From Undaria pinnatifida (Eukaryota > Sar > Phaeophyceae > Laminariales > Alariaceae): a DNA stretch of 64,000 nt. Under the pieces are notes generated by a model. That model was given only the letters and a program-made list of their open reading frames with translations, was not told the DNA's origin and did no database searches. The translations under genes were made by a program, and so were the position numbers. The stretch spans positions 24,418,553 through 24,482,552 of the forward strand of contig JABAKD010000016.1 of assembly GCA_012845835.1 (NCBI GenBank), in the 5' to 3' direction. Shown here one piece after another: positions 24,454 through 36,062 of the stretch (positions are counted from its first letter, which is position 1; each line of letters opens with the position of its first letter).

Positions 24454-25192
24454 GGCCATTTCTTATGCAGTCGGATTCCGCCAGTCGAAAACGGCCCTTT
24501 TCGACTGGATTCTTCTGGTCGTCCTTCTTCTTATCGTCAGTCGAGTCGATTTTGTAGTTTTTGTGCTCTTCCTAGAGGCGGTTGGTGTGAGGGACTACTG
24601 CTGTACAGCAGTCGAAATCGGTTGGCAGCTCTGTGCTTCGCGCTTGCTCCGCGAGCAACGGCTCGGCGAACCCTTGTCCCAGCGAGTTGGTGGCTTTGGA
24701 CTTAGCCGAAAGCCGCCAAAGCTACGTTCGTGGAGTTGCACTCAGCCGAGAGCCGCCAAAGCTACAGCAGCCGCAGCCGTTGTTGGCAGCATGGGATCGA
24801 GACCGCGCGCTGCTGCCGTCGTGTGATACACGCTGCTGGCGAGCAAAACTAGGAATGCGCCACGCTGTCTTGCTGCGAGAAGCAACAGCTGGGATAGCCA
24901 AGCCGGCGTCAGCGCCTTGTATGATACTGCAGTGTGGTACTTGGTAGGGGGGTGTGGCCGTGTGGGTGTGTGTTTGGTGATGGGATGAGCGATGCGATCG
25001 GTTAAAAAAACACGTGTAAAACTTTTTCGACTGAGTTTTCGAGTTTTTCGACTGGATCCGCCATTCGGAATTCTCAGTCGAAAAAAGTTGAGTCGAAAAA
25101 GCCCTTTTTCGACTGCGTAAGAAAGCCCGATTTGGGCTTCAGTCGAAAAAGGCCGTTTTCGACTGATAAATCCGACTGCATAAGAAATGGTC
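24454..25192. mobile_element. Tourist/Harbinger-type MITE, 739 bp
   Basis: The element is flanked by TTA on both sides (24,451-24,453 and 25,193-25,195), the target duplication typical of PIF/Harbinger elements. Its ends are terminal inverted repeats: GGCCATTTCTTATGCAGTCG on the left and, read inward from the right, GACCATTTCTTATGCAGTCG. The pairing continues through GGATT and, after a short gap, CAGTCGAAAACGGCC. Inside are many CAGTCGAAAA/TTTTCGACTG subrepeats near both ends. No transposase is encoded, so it is non-autonomous and would need a Harbinger enzyme in trans. Confidence 0.85.
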
Positions 25193-25199
25193 TTAGCGA

Positions 25200-26465
25200 T
25201 TGATTGTAGAGTTCCTCATTCCTCATTCTCCCCTATTTCCTATTTGTTGTTGTTCCTCGTCGTTGTTTTAATCCTCCGGCGGATGGGGAAGAAAACCTCA
25301 AGCTCAGCACACTCCCCCGTATTGTCGCAAAAAGTGTCGTGTGAAAATTCAACTCAACTGCCTTCGCAATCCAGCGCTAGCTGGCGTATCGTTTGGTTTC
25401 TGTGGCAACGGTAGCGCGGGGTGTCCCCTACCGACGGTCACCGTTACAACTACAGCAGGGCGAGCTGCAGTGGCATACGGATGCAGGAGTATGTTGACCC
25501 GACTTGATCCCTTGGGGCCAGGTGCGGTGGAGATAGCCACCTGGAGTCAGCTTCGTATCTTATTGGTATACTCCACTCGTACATACCAGGTGCGGCACCT
25601 CCGTACGTATGATAGTGCTGCTCTGCTACGCTGTGCAGCTAAGCTAGCTGTAAGTACTAGGTATTATTACTCGGTATTAATAGTGCGAGTACAGGTACCG
25701 GTGCTATGATGCTACAGCAGTGCATACTGGTATGTACCAGGTATAGTCAGCGCCCGCCGCGCTCGATCGAGGAAACAGATAGAACAAAGTGTACAGCGGA
25801 CGGAGGGCAGAGGATGCTCGCGATTGGTGTATCGTGCGACTTGCGAATGCCAAGTGCAGGAAAACCAGGCCGGGCCTTCTCGTGATGTTTTGTGCAGAAG
25901 AAGGCAGAAGCAAGTTCGAACGTAAAAGTCATGAGTAAAAAGTCTACGAGTAAGATGTTGGGAAAGGAAATGGGCAAATGGTTGGCGGAAGATACCACTG
26001 CATCATGGTGCGATCATTCGACTTCATATTAGGTGCTACTGCTGAAGGATATGCGATTTGTATCGGAACGGCATCTACACTACATTGTCGGAGGGCAAAA
26101 AAAATAACAATAATTTCCAGAGCGACTCATATTTGGCGAGTACATTGTATCGACTTTGACATTTTATACTTGCAAAAAATATTTTTACAACGGAGATTTG
26201 TGCCGAAGAAGCTGTCTCGCTCCAGCGCCTAATCGGGCCTCCCCTTACAAGCTTATAAGGTGGTTATATGATATAAATACGTGTAGAGTAGCCCAACTCG
26301 CTAACCATAAGGCAGCATCCCACCATACCCAACAAAGCACTTCCTTGCAATATACCCATCAGCTCGTCGCTCGTCGCTCGTCGAATTCTACTGCAATTGT
26401 TGTGCCCTCATCAACCTCAACTCCACCATGGGCCTAGAGCGAGTCCGACCTTCTTCAGACCCATC
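25200..26465. other. No recognisable gene
   Basis: No exon could be supported. If the flanking minus-strand membrane-protein exons form one gene, this and the MITE lie in its intron. Confidence 0.4.
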
Positions 26466-26469
26466 TCAC

Positions 26470-26811
26470 CGAAATTCCCGCAGCTCCACACAGCGCTCCT
26501 ACCACCATTGCCGATCCCAACAGGAGCGAGATTGAGCCCAGCATTTTTCCTTCTCCCTCCATCCCGATGCGGGAGAGGTGCACCCAGAACAGCTCGCCGA
26601 AACACAAGAACGCTACCCCGCCGATCCCGCGAAACAAGGTCAGCGGAACAAACGTCGGAGAAGATGCATCGGAACGGAAACTGTTGTCTTGGCGAACCCG
26701 TTTCGCCCACGAGCGCCGGAGCGCAGTATTGTGGCGCATAAGGCACCGGTCGCTGTCCGAGAATGATGTCCAACGCCTGTTGTTCCTACCGTGCGAGGTG
26801 GTGTACTTCGC
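26470..26811 (-). CDS. Candidate exon, membrane protein with two TM segments
   Basis: Minus-strand exon ending at a good donor (TTTCG|GTGAGA). It may start at an acceptor ending in CCCGAG at 26,812-26,814, which gives 114 codons with phase 0 at both ends. Alternatively, an ATG at 26,739 starts a shorter first exon of 90 codons. A charged, Arg/Ser-rich N-terminal part is followed by two hydrophobic segments, about FVPLTLFRGIGGVAFLCFGE and MLGSISLLLGSAMVVGALCG, separated by a short polar loop. I do not recognise the family. A faint resemblance of the FRG-containing helix to EXS/XPR1-type transporters is too weak to use. Confidence 0.5.
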
Positions 26812-26879
26812 CTCGGGAGGTAATAAGCCGGTACAGCAGTGAGTGAACCTTCAAGTTAAATCGGGAATTCACGGCTTAT

Positions 26880-27660
26880 GGAAGGCCTGTGGGACAGGCG
26901 TATATTTTTATGTGTCCCCTTCGGAACACCAGATTTGCCTGCCGGATGTCTAGGTGTGGTCGTGGAGTAGAACAAACACCCTTGGAATAAAACACAATGA
27001 AACAGAAGGATCAGCCAACAGTACTAGCACTGCTGTTGGTGACTTTACGCTGGGTGTATGATAGCACCCATGTGTGATCTCGCGGTGTGATCTCGCCGTG
27101 TTTCATAGTCCGTCTCAGTCTGCGACAAGGAGTGCCGCCCAACCCCGGGTCCCGCGCTAATTTTTCTTGTGGAACTCCTTTTTAGCCTTTCAGCCGATCA
27201 TCGACTGCATCAATCAAACCCTTTGGACTGCGCCGCAGCATAGCAACAGCAGGGCAGCGAACAGCTTTCCGTTAGGATACACATCAAATTGCAATGGGAA
27301 ACACGGACGACGATGAATCGAATCAAATGCTCCAGGTATGGCTGGCACATTTGCAGGGTCACGTTATGAGAAGAGTTTGACGTGCCAAAGGGCTTGTGGT
27401 TGCACGATCTTTCCACGATCTACTGCTGTTACCAGCGGGGTGTTACATGCATCGTCTTTCGTTTGAGAAGCGTACCTCATTGCTTCGAGGGTTACGGTCG
27501 TTAGCATGCACCCGTGGTACCGGTGAGCCGCAACCCAAAACCTTGAGTTACTGCTGTACCGGGTAGCTCTACAGCTGGTATATATTTGAGCGAGCAAGCC
27601 CGCAGTTTATTGGTGCCAGCAAACACCTTTAGTCGCATCATGCGTCCACACTGCTGCAAC
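26880..27660. other. No recognisable gene
   Basis: No exon or repeat was recognised. The region lies between the membrane-protein exon and the 3' end of the Helitron. Confidence 0.4.
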
Positions 27661-27765
27661 CACGGCTAGCTTATACCAGGTACAAGGTTCCCCTCCGGGA
27701 TGTGCCTAAGGGAGTGGCGCCAGCGCGAAAGGAAAGCAACGTTGCATTTGACGAACACTATTGTA

Positions 27766-28240
27766 TCATGGCGCTTTGCATTTAACCGTGTTGTGGTACT
27801 GGAGTGAGTTGTAGTGCTGGGTGATGGAGTCGTACAGAACGTCGCACGAGTTTTGCTCGGAGTGTGTGCTCGGATAATTTGCGCCAGCAAATGTGACATT
27901 GATGATGTTGAATAGATGATTGGCGGCGGTGATTTCAGTATGTGTGGCGTAAGCATATGCGTTGGACATGCGGTTGAGGTAGTGACCGACTGAGGTATAG
28001 AGCGTGTCGGGTTGACCAAGGGTAGCGACAGACTCGCTTTGGATTCCGCCTGAAATGATGTCGTTGAATGACATATCGAATGAGGGGATTGGGTCGTACA
28101 GGTGATCACGAATATGTTGTAGTATTTGCTGTCGTGTAATGAAGTGTGAGTCAGGGTCCCGATGCACTTTTTCGGGCTATGCAACGAAATAAGCAAACGC
28201 CATCTCCTATCTCATTAGCGATGGTCCACTTGTTGCTGTT
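27766..28240 (-). pseudogene. OTU cysteine-protease-like domain at the Helitron C-terminus
   Basis: Directly after a Ser/Asp/Asn-rich linker, the helicase frame reads IGDGVCLFRCIARK, matching the OTU catalytic DGxCLFR block. A frameshift near 28,165 moves the rest to the frame 27,766-28,167, which reads QQILQHIRDH, then HLFNIINVTF and finally YDSITQHYNSLQ, where the His fits the C-terminal OTU catalytic His. OTU enzymes remove ubiquitin; the role of this domain in Helentrons is unknown. Confidence 0.8.
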
Positions 28241-30346
28241 GCCGTCGCTACTGCTTTCGCTGTTGTCGCTGTTGTTGTCACTATCATTGTCCTTGTCGCT
28301 ACTGCTGTCGCTGTCGGTGTCGGTGTTGCTATTATTTGACTTTCCATTCCCTGAGGAATTAACATTCAAATCCAGGGGTTCTCTTCCTGTAGCAGCCAAA
28401 ATTAATTCCCGAAAGACGACGTTGGCAACGTGGGGAACGTTGTCTATGAGCCTGTTTGTTTTTACGAGACACAGGATGTTTTCTCGTGAAGTGGTGCGGC
28501 TGAGAGCGACGTATAATTGCCCATGCGTGAATACATCATCTCTTAGATCAAGGCCGACTTCCTGTAGCGTTTGCCCTTGTGACTTGTTGATTGTCATGTC
28601 GTAGCTTAAATGAAGACGAAATTGATGACGATGGAAGGTAATTCCTTTGTGGCCTACTTGAGTTTCGAAACAGATGATGGGTATTTTTCCAATAGGATAT
28701 CCTTCAGCGATAGCTTTGACATCAACGACTTTCGCAGACAGACCTCGAACCACTCCCTTTTTGCCGTTAACGAGACCACTGTCAAAGTTAATGATCCTGA
28801 TGAACGTTATCAAAGCTCCTATCTTAAGTTGCAAGTAATGTGGAGGTGTGCCTGGTACATTAACTGTGTTCAAGTATTCGACAGACCCGACCTCTGGCAT
28901 GTTTTCTGAGCCGTCGGTGACGAGGCGGTCCGAACTCTTCTCGTGCTGCGCATCTCCAGGCAACATGTCCAGAACGTATTCATTGATTTGGTCGATGCAG
29001 TCATTGGTTGGTGCTAATATGCCGCGGTCATCGAACGTGTTGTGATTTACTTGCAAAATATCAGGATAAACGGCTTGAACGAGGTCTTCGAAGTTAGTGG
29101 TTCCATTGATTTGGCACACGTGTTCGGAGCCGGCGGAGTCCTTCGATGTGTGCTTGAGAGGTATAACTGCACTCCCGTCGGAAAGGGTTACTGGTTCGAT
29201 GTCGCCTTCACCCACTGCTAGCACTATTTTTAGCGTAGGGAATGTGTCCTCGGTCTCTCATTGATTTCGTGAGACGAGAACGCTGAACATGTTTCCAGAG
29301 GTGCGAGGATAAAAAGGCTTCATCGACAACGTCACTTGCGGTACCAAATTTTACAACTGGGCCACACTGGCGCCAATCTCCCGCAAAGACAATGGTTTTC
29401 CCGCCGAAATGAGGATCATTGTTCACGAGGTCCCGTAGTGTTGAATCTAAAGCTTCAGAAGCATATTTGCTTGACATTGGGCATTCGTCCCATATTTATA
29501 ATCCTGCTTGTTTGAGGACATGAGCTCTTTGAGACTCTGCTTCGATATTACACACGTGCTACCACTAACAGCGCTTGGACCGAAGGGAAGTTTAGCAGTT
29601 GAATGTGCGGTGAGACCGCCCGGGAGAATCAACGCGGCTATTCCAGTAGACGCCGTGAATAAAACGAGTGTCCCACGAGCTCTGAGAGATGCAGCAATAG
29701 TACTTTCGGTAAATGTCTTGCCAGTTCCAACAGGTGCATCGATCATGTATACGCCTCCTTATTGTTGTATGACGCTGGATGTGATTGCGTCAAACACGGT
29801 TTTCTGTTATTTTGTAACTTGGGGGATAAGTTGATGGGCTAACCCTTGAAGTTCTTGCCGGTCAAAAGCTCCGAGCAAGCGGTCGTACTCAGTGTTTTCG
29901 TGGTGTACTTTGGGCAAAACATGCTTGTCCGTGGATCTGCCCTGTTTGTGAAGCATAAGGTCAATGGATTTTAGAGCGGCGTTGACGGCAGCAGATTGTG
30001 CAAGGTTCGAGACGAAGTCTGCCGCGAGATCATCTTGGAAAATCTCCCATAGCGCGCAGGCAGGTGCACCATGCAAAATGAGTGTTGTGAATAGTTGTCG
30101 TTATTGTTTAGCGGTCAAAAAAACGATGCCTTCTTGTAGACATATCGTGTACTCAACACCATGAACTAGGCCGATAGCTCTGGCGGCATCTTCGAGTGTT
30201 TCCTGTAGAAGGCCGTTGGCTGTTCGGATACGAATCCAGCTGGTTGTGTGTTCATGGAGTAAAAGGACTCGTAGGTACCATATGTCTCCTTGGTCAGGGC
30301 TCATGTGTTGAAGACGAGCCACGATTGGCTTGCTTAGGAGGTACAC
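28241..30346 (-). pseudogene. Helitron PIF1-type helicase region, broken
   Basis: The pieces run 30,101-30,346 (QYLNFVYLLSK-type lead, then FYLR-like WYLRVLLLHE), 29,807-30,076 (linker with LWEIFQDDLAADF), 29,447-29,746 (Walker A: DAPVGTGKTF) and 29,208-29,477 (IVFAGDWRQCGPVV). Between the last two, the Walker B block reads WDECPMSSKYASEAL once a stop is passed. Piece 28,151-29,224 then carries the C-terminal helicase motifs (TINKSQGQTL and YVALSRTTSRENI). This C-terminal piece is an uninterrupted 357-codon frame, so decay is uneven along the element. Confidence 0.88.
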
Positions 30347-30727
30347 AAAATTAAGGTATTGATCGCGCCGATGGGTCGTGGACGAGCAGTTGTCGTTGGA
30401 GGTTCCGTCGTCGTCGGAGTCGTCATAGCATGGGCGAGATCGCTTTAATGTGCGTTCTTTCGGCTGGGTAATGTGTTGCTCATAGTGTTGCAGGTATGTT
30501 AAGTCATTGGATTGGTCGAAAAGGTCGTCCGAAGTACTTCAACAAGTTTGATACGGAGGATGTGGCTAGGCGATCGTTGTTTTTCCGCGGAGTCTGCTTC
30601 ATCGAGGACAACTGGCTGCTCTCCTTCAGGTGCACAAATAGAAGAACCACAGCTGGTACGCGTTCTTGCGACCTGAACCCAAAAATTTACGCAGAGCTTG
30701 AAATGTAGCGTACGCTGCGATATGTTT

Positions 30728-32648
30728 CTATTTGATGCCGTTGTACATGATTTTTGCTCGAGTAGAATCAGCCGGCTTATATACGTATTTGTATAAGTAC
30801 GCGATGATAGCTTTACCTGTGACCATGTCGATGCAAATATGGCAATCGCATTTCATAATCAAGTACGGGTTGTAAGGCACTATGTCGCGGTTGTCTATGG
30901 TGGCCTCCGTGGTCTGGTTTTGGCCGTTCATGCATTTGATAGCGGCGCTGTCGTTGTTGCCTAGGCGTCGGTATTCAGCTCGTCCCGATTTTTCGTTGAG
31001 AGCGAGGCTACTGCGGAAAGGCTGGGGATAGTGCATTTTGCAATATTTTCTCTTAGTTTTGGGATCTGTTTTCAGGCAGGGTGCAGAAGGGTTGAACGTA
31101 CCACATTTTTTATGAACCATGTACTGGAGGACTTTTTGCGCAGCTCGCCGTTTGCAATGCTAGCATCTGGAAGATTTGTCCATATCCATTTGTCACCCTC
31201 TTCTAATTGCTCGGGGCTTGGTCCTTCGATTTTTGTGATAACGTGGGCATGAACACAATCTCGTCCCTGGTACTCAATGACGTAAAGCATGTCATGCATT
31301 TTCCCAAAGAGGTCGCTTTAGGCCAAAAGGGACCTGAGCTTCATTTTGAAGACACGGTTAACTAAATCTGGGCGATTCTTTCCTGTCTGGCCTTTGTGTA
31401 AGTTTTCCACTATCTCCGGCCATTTTTGGGTTTGCTGTGAACGTTACCATTAAATGCGGCTTTCCCATGCGTGTGACCACGGCCAGTGCATCCGACTGCT
31501 TTCTTTTGCGATTTGCTGGGGCGCCATGAAAGCTGACTTGAAGGCGTTCTTCCGACCGTAGCCTCTGGGGGAGCCTGGTTGATTGCGTTGAGTGTGGTGA
31601 GACGTTTGTTTGGAAGTTGCTTCTCGCAATATGAAAGAACAATGTCATCTTGCCTAGCATTAGTGTCACAGGCATCTTCCTGAGCAAGTGTTGAAATATT
31701 TTGGAAAGCGGGCTCGCAAAGGAGCCGTTGCCGACAGTATTGAAAAATCTCAACTGATTTTCCAGTGGTAAAGAGTGTGCGGGATTTCCTGTTGTCACCA
31801 TGCCATCCTGGGCTCCAACCTGGCTTGCCAAAATAAAGTAAAAGTGGAAGTTGAAGAGGTTCATACAAAACCGACCAGATCGGCACGAACCGTGGCTTTT
31901 GACATTCGTCATTTGGACCGCTGCGGGAAAATGTGTAGACGTGTCTTTGGCGAGGTGTGCGTTCGTCGTCTTTGTATAATAGAGCCGCAATTTCCGTGCG
32001 AGCGGTGGGCGTGACACGAGCAGTTTCCTCGAACGATATACAAAGCTTGTGGTGCTCGCTTTGGTCGATTTCATGGAGCAGTGTATGGTATAGTTTGACC
32101 CATTTATTATCCTGTTTTATGCGATTGCTCAAGTAGGTGAGATTGTCAGCATCTAGTTACAGGCGTTTGGCGTTTGTTTCAATCTCATTGTCATAAATGT
32201 ACATTCGGGCTTGGTTATTTGCAACGATGCCTCCGTGTGTCTCGCGAAAAATATACATTACACGGTGATACGGTTTGCCGTGGAGCTTGAGCATGCTAGG
32301 GTAAGAGGGTTGTGTCCAAGTGGGCAAAGGCTATGCTCCAAGAGCTGCCATAGCAAACATGCCATTATAAGAGCGTTGGCTCTTGAGGAAACTAGGCGCG
32401 CTAAAAATTTCCTTAATATCTGGCGGAAAATGAAGGAGTGGGTGCACGACATACTTGCCTTTGGACCAACAGTTTTTGTTCTCTTCTCTCCATTTCAGGG
32501 CACTGCAAAACTTGCACTTGGTATTGAGTAGGTTGTTCAAGTTTAAGTACCTATTTATAATACAACGTGGATCTGGCAACACGACAGAAATGTCACCGAA
32601 CGGAAGGACTCCAAGACGTTGCGATGCTGATGATTGAGCAGTGCTCAT
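30728..32648 (-). pseudogene. Helitron Rep (HUH nuclease) region, broken
   Basis: The first open piece (32,331-32,648) has the zinc-binding signature CKFCSALKW followed by the family's YNGMFAMAALGA motif. The next (31,358-32,132) has the YFGKPGW-like turn and, in another frame, GKPHLMVTFTANPKM, the conserved Rep block. A frame change follows directly after NPK, and the reading continues in a third frame with WPEIVENLHKGQTG. The piece at 31,072-31,299 carries the HUH motif as VHAHV. The piece at 30,728-31,120 carries CMKCDC-like cysteines (as MKCDCHIC) and the Tyr motif IIAYLYKYVYK. Catalytic residues are therefore still visible although the frame is lost. Confidence 0.88.
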
Positions 32649-32915
32649 TAATTAAAGCCTCCTATTAATTAAGGCCTCTTTTGTTGAAGAAAACTTCTTC
32701 AACCAAACGTCCCCTCAAGAGTCTGTAGTCTGACGTACGGCAATTCCTTATCCTTTCTATTTTATGTGGACGTGCTTGTCGCGTACTCGATCAACCCCCT
32801 CTATGCTCTGTAGAGTTTAGTCTCGCGTACCTACTTCCACAACGCTGAATGTTCTAAGCAATGTGTCGTATGTTCGATGTTCAATGTTCTAAGTAAAACA
32901 ACGTAGCCTAGAAGG

Positions 32916-33185
32916 CTACAAAAGGTCCAGTTGCTCGCCCCTGGCGAGGCACTCGCGGGGGCGCTTCACGGGTGTGGAGCTGCGGGTCGCGTTCCTCGAT
33001 TTCTCCTCACTGTTTGCGGCGGCGCGCTCATCGGCTTCGAGAGTGGTAGTCTTTACCATCTCCCGGCGACGCCTCCGCGCACACCCCACGTGCCAGGGCT
33101 TGATCGAGGAAGCCACCAGGTGGTTGCCGGCGGCGATCAGCGTGTCGTCCCCCTTGCGGAGGCAGTCGTAGCAGCGTTTTCCGAC
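32916..33185 (-). CDS. Terminal exon with LIM-like zinc-finger half
   Basis: The minus-strand exon starts after a good acceptor (CTGTTACAG at 33,186) and runs 89 codons to TAG at 32,916-32,918. It reads VGKRCYDCLRKGDD, then KPWHVGCA about 20 residues later. C-x2-C, a 23-residue spacer and H-x2-C match the first zinc site of a LIM domain; the second site is absent. The rest is basic, then acidic and Ser/Thr-rich, ending in LDLL. Upstream exons were not identified. Because it ends only 268 bp before the Helitron Rep region on the same strand, it could be a host gene end or an exon captured by the Helitron. Confidence 0.5.
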   Translation of the reverse strand, partial: VGKRCYDCLRKGDDTLIAAGNHLVASSIKPWHVGCARRRRREMVKTTTLEADERAAANSEEKSRNATRSSTPVKRPRECLARGEQLDLL

Positions 33186-33191
33186 CTGTAA

Positions 33192-35500
33192 CAACACGTA
33201 GTAATAGAGGAGGAAGACGGTCGAAGGCAAATATATAAGTGTGAAGTGGAACTCCTTGAAAAAGCAAACTGGACCGAACGGCACGGTGTGATTTTACATT
33301 TTTTGTTTGTTTTTTTATGAAGCTATAATGCGTGCGCGGCGTGTACAATGTAAATGTATGTTAATAATAGGCCAAAGCGTGAAAATCAAGGGCTGGACAC
33401 TGGCACAGTATGTGCTGGCAGTAGTAATCTACTGCTTGACCCGGCCAGTATATTCGCCAGTAGTTTTTTTCTCATGTATGTCCAAGAAACACGCCATATT
33501 ATAGTACGGAAACCCACCAATGCGTTTCGGATGGAGAGAGGAGAAAGGAGATGTAATATACTGCTGCAATCCGGTACCGGTATACTGATTGATTTTGACG
33601 ACAGTATGCAAAATCAAATCCATGGTCACAGGACAGGCTCCATCTGATAATCAGTAAATAATGTTGACTGACACCACAGGCAACACTATGGGTAACGCGG
33701 CGTCAACCATCGTAATATCATACGATATCGGGGAATGCAATCTCTATGCAAAGATCCTGTTTTGTTTTATTCAATTATCAGCCGGTCACCCCGGTGGTCT
33801 AGTGGTTTTACCCTCGAATACTACTAACGTTTGTTTGTCCTTGAGTTCGATTCCCACCATGATTCAATATTGCTTTATTTGCAAAAATGCGAAACATGAA
33901 GGGGATCAACTGCTGAGAGCGCCTAGCAGCATGGGTAGGTACGATTCGACGCGATGCGGGAAGAAAATGTTGACTTCTCGCGATAAAAATGAAGGCGTTA
34001 TTATACCGTAGTGGGGAGGGGGGAGAAGGGCCCGTTATGTGACCCCGGGTCTGAGTTATTACTGGGAGGGAGCGCGAAGGTGGTGCGAGGATAATAAATG
34101 GGATAAAGGAAAAAAAACTGTTGCAAAGGTATAATATTACTACCACACACAGCACCCTTATCCTTTTCCGTTTTTTTTTTTTCTTGTATGTGTCTATTTT
34201 TTCTCTCTAGGCAAAAAATATTACAGATTACTTTGTTTTGGTGCAGTAGTAGTACATCCTGAAAGAAGATACTAGATTGTCTGCACCAATATTTTTTCTG
34301 AAGTTGGACTTTCAGTCGGAAATGAACAATAGTAAATGTCGACCTTTTCTGCTATGCGCCTAGTCCGAAACGAAAAAATACTACCACCGGCAAATTATAA
34401 TTTAGTATCTACGTCAAAAGTTCGAACGGCACTGTCAGCAGTCATGGTAGAGAAACTCTGGATATTATTTATTGAGGGGACGCGTCCGATATCGACAACG
34501 TGACAGCACCCGCGAAGCAAAGACAGCAGATACACATGTGCCGCCTTCCCGAGTAAAAACAGAGAAGAAGCGCTACGCCAACCTCCCGTACGAGCAAGGC
34601 CACCTCCGCATCTATCTTAGACAACGCCGCTACAACGAGAGATCGCTCCCCTCTTCTTCGTTTTCCTCCTCGCCCGTGACCACGCAGACCAATCAACGCG
34701 ACAGCCTTCAGGTAATAAACAAAGCTCTTCTTCCAAAACCTCGCCGGCTGACATGGCCCCATGTCGACGTTTGATGCAAACCGACTTTGCATCCTGTTGA
34801 CTTCGAACCTCCATTGCCACGGGGACAGCGGTGCAGTCTCTTCATTGATGCCAAGCCCTCTTCCGTTTCGCCTAGAGGCGAAGCAGGTCCTCAATACTCT
34901 TTTCGGTATTTTTGTTTGATATACGCCAACTCTTACTTGACGGCGCATTTAACAACAGTGTTTCGCCTATCCTTGGCTTCTTTGTTGTTTATGACGTTTT
35001 TCTTCTTTCAAATTATGACCTTCATAATCTCATGTTCGTATTAAACTTTTGGTATTGCTTTAAAGTCCAATGAATGTCAAATCGGACAGCTACACCTTAA
35101 CTTGTCGAAGTGCTGCCCTGCCCTACCCGAAGCATGGGCGCCGGCGAAAATGCCGGTGCCCATGCGGAGCCCTTGTATATTATATAGGCTCTACCGGCAC
35201 ACAGCAAGGCACGGCGGTGCCGAACCAGAGGTAGAAATACCTGCAGTAAGAGTCCACACCGACGTGTCTAGGCATGTACTGGTGAACGCTGGCCTTACAC
35301 CCTTTGTGGTCTTCCCCATAGAATATCGTCGTCCATCGTTGTGTCTTGTAACGCTCCATTCTCCGCACAGACCGTTGCTCTTTGCATTACGCAGTGTATG
35401 CGGTGATCCGCGGTGATCCGCATATTATATATGGAGTAATAAGTAGAGATATGTAGATTACAGCTGACAGTGTCGCGTCTTGTGGCTTATGACCCATATT
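33192..35500. other. No secure gene
   Basis: Weak exon-like stretches exist (34,560-34,712 on plus; 35,180-35,330 and 34,617-34,820 on minus), but none has family similarity or consistent splice phases. A tRNA-like A-box/B-box pair occurs at about 33,790-33,865. Confidence 0.4.
33790..33868 (+). repeat. tRNA-like sequence (pol III boxes)
   Basis: GGTGGTCTAGTGG resembles a tRNA A box with D-arm, and GAGTTCGATTCCC about 40 bases later resembles a B box. The 5' GGTGG can pair with the 3' CCACC, but a full cloverleaf does not form: the T-stem is mismatched. It is a tRNA pseudogene or SINE head rather than a tRNA gene. Confidence 0.4.
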
Positions 35501-35504
35501 TAAT

Positions 35505-35550
35505 GGTATGGTATGGTATGATATGGTATGGTATGGTATGGTATGGTATA
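35505..35550 (+). repeat. GGTAT pentamer microsatellite
   Basis: ATGGT/GGTAT pentamers are repeated about eight times in tandem with one variant. Degenerate relatives on the other strand (CCATACC-like) fill 37,440-37,580. Confidence 0.85.
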
Positions 35551-35639
35551 CCGTATCCCACATCCATACCACATCCCAACCCCATACCATATTTCAGGCC
35601 GATGCCACATCTCTACGCAATATTCCAGGTTTAGGTTCT

Positions 35640-36062
35640 GTAGGGATTGTGGATTCCGGGTAAGGGTATGGGAGTCTTACACAACTTCCAGAAGTTTCGA
35701 GTACGGGTATGGAAGTGTTACAGAACTCACAGAAGTTCCGGGCGGGTACAAAACGTGCTGCACCCGTACCCCGGGTACTGTGGGACGGGTCGTAAAAAAC
35801 TCACAGAAATTCCGGGTACGGGTATGAAAGTCTTACAGAACATCCAGAAGTTCCGGGTACGGGTATGAAATTTTTACAGAACTTCCGGAAGTGGGAAGTG
35901 GGTATTGTGACACGGGCGTGCAGAATTTCCAGAAGTTCCGGGCAAATATGAAAATGCTGTACCCGTACCTCTGGTATTTGTGGCACTGGCGTACAGAACT
36001 TCCAGAAGTTCCGGGTACGAGTGTGAATATCTTACAGAAGTTCTGGGTACGGGTAAAAGCCC
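35640..36062 (+). repeat. Minisatellite block 1 (CAGAAGTTCCGGGTACGGGT)
   Basis: Seven imperfect units of about 40-75 bp share the core CAGAAGTTCCGGGTACGGGT. Open frames on both strands are by-products of the repeat. The same unit recurs at 36,800-37,335. Confidence 0.9.

Larger units (their letters stand above)
27666..32648 (-). mobile_element. Decayed Helitron with OTU domain (Helentron-like)
   Basis: A nearly complete set of RepHel domains is read on the minus strand from 32,648 to 27,766, but it is split into at least six frames by frameshifts and stops. The order is N-terminal zinc-binding region, HUH-type Rep nuclease, linker, PIF1-type helicase, then an OTU cysteine-protease-like domain. 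Helitrons transpose by a rolling-circle (peel-and-paste) mechanism using the Rep nuclease and helicase. A C-terminal OTU domain is a known trait of the Helentron/Helitron2 branch. Element ends (hairpin, CTRR or Helentron termini) were not located, so the true borders may extend further. Confidence 0.9.

Noticed and set aside
34560-34712. Plus-strand exon-like stretch ending at CAG|GTAATA
   Set aside because: The donor is plausible and the product is charged, but no partner exon or family similarity was found, and the minus strand is equally open.
35180-35368. Minus-strand exon-like stretch with several Cys and His residues
   Set aside because: The donor is plausible, but its phase does not match the LIM-like exon at 33,185 and no domain is complete.
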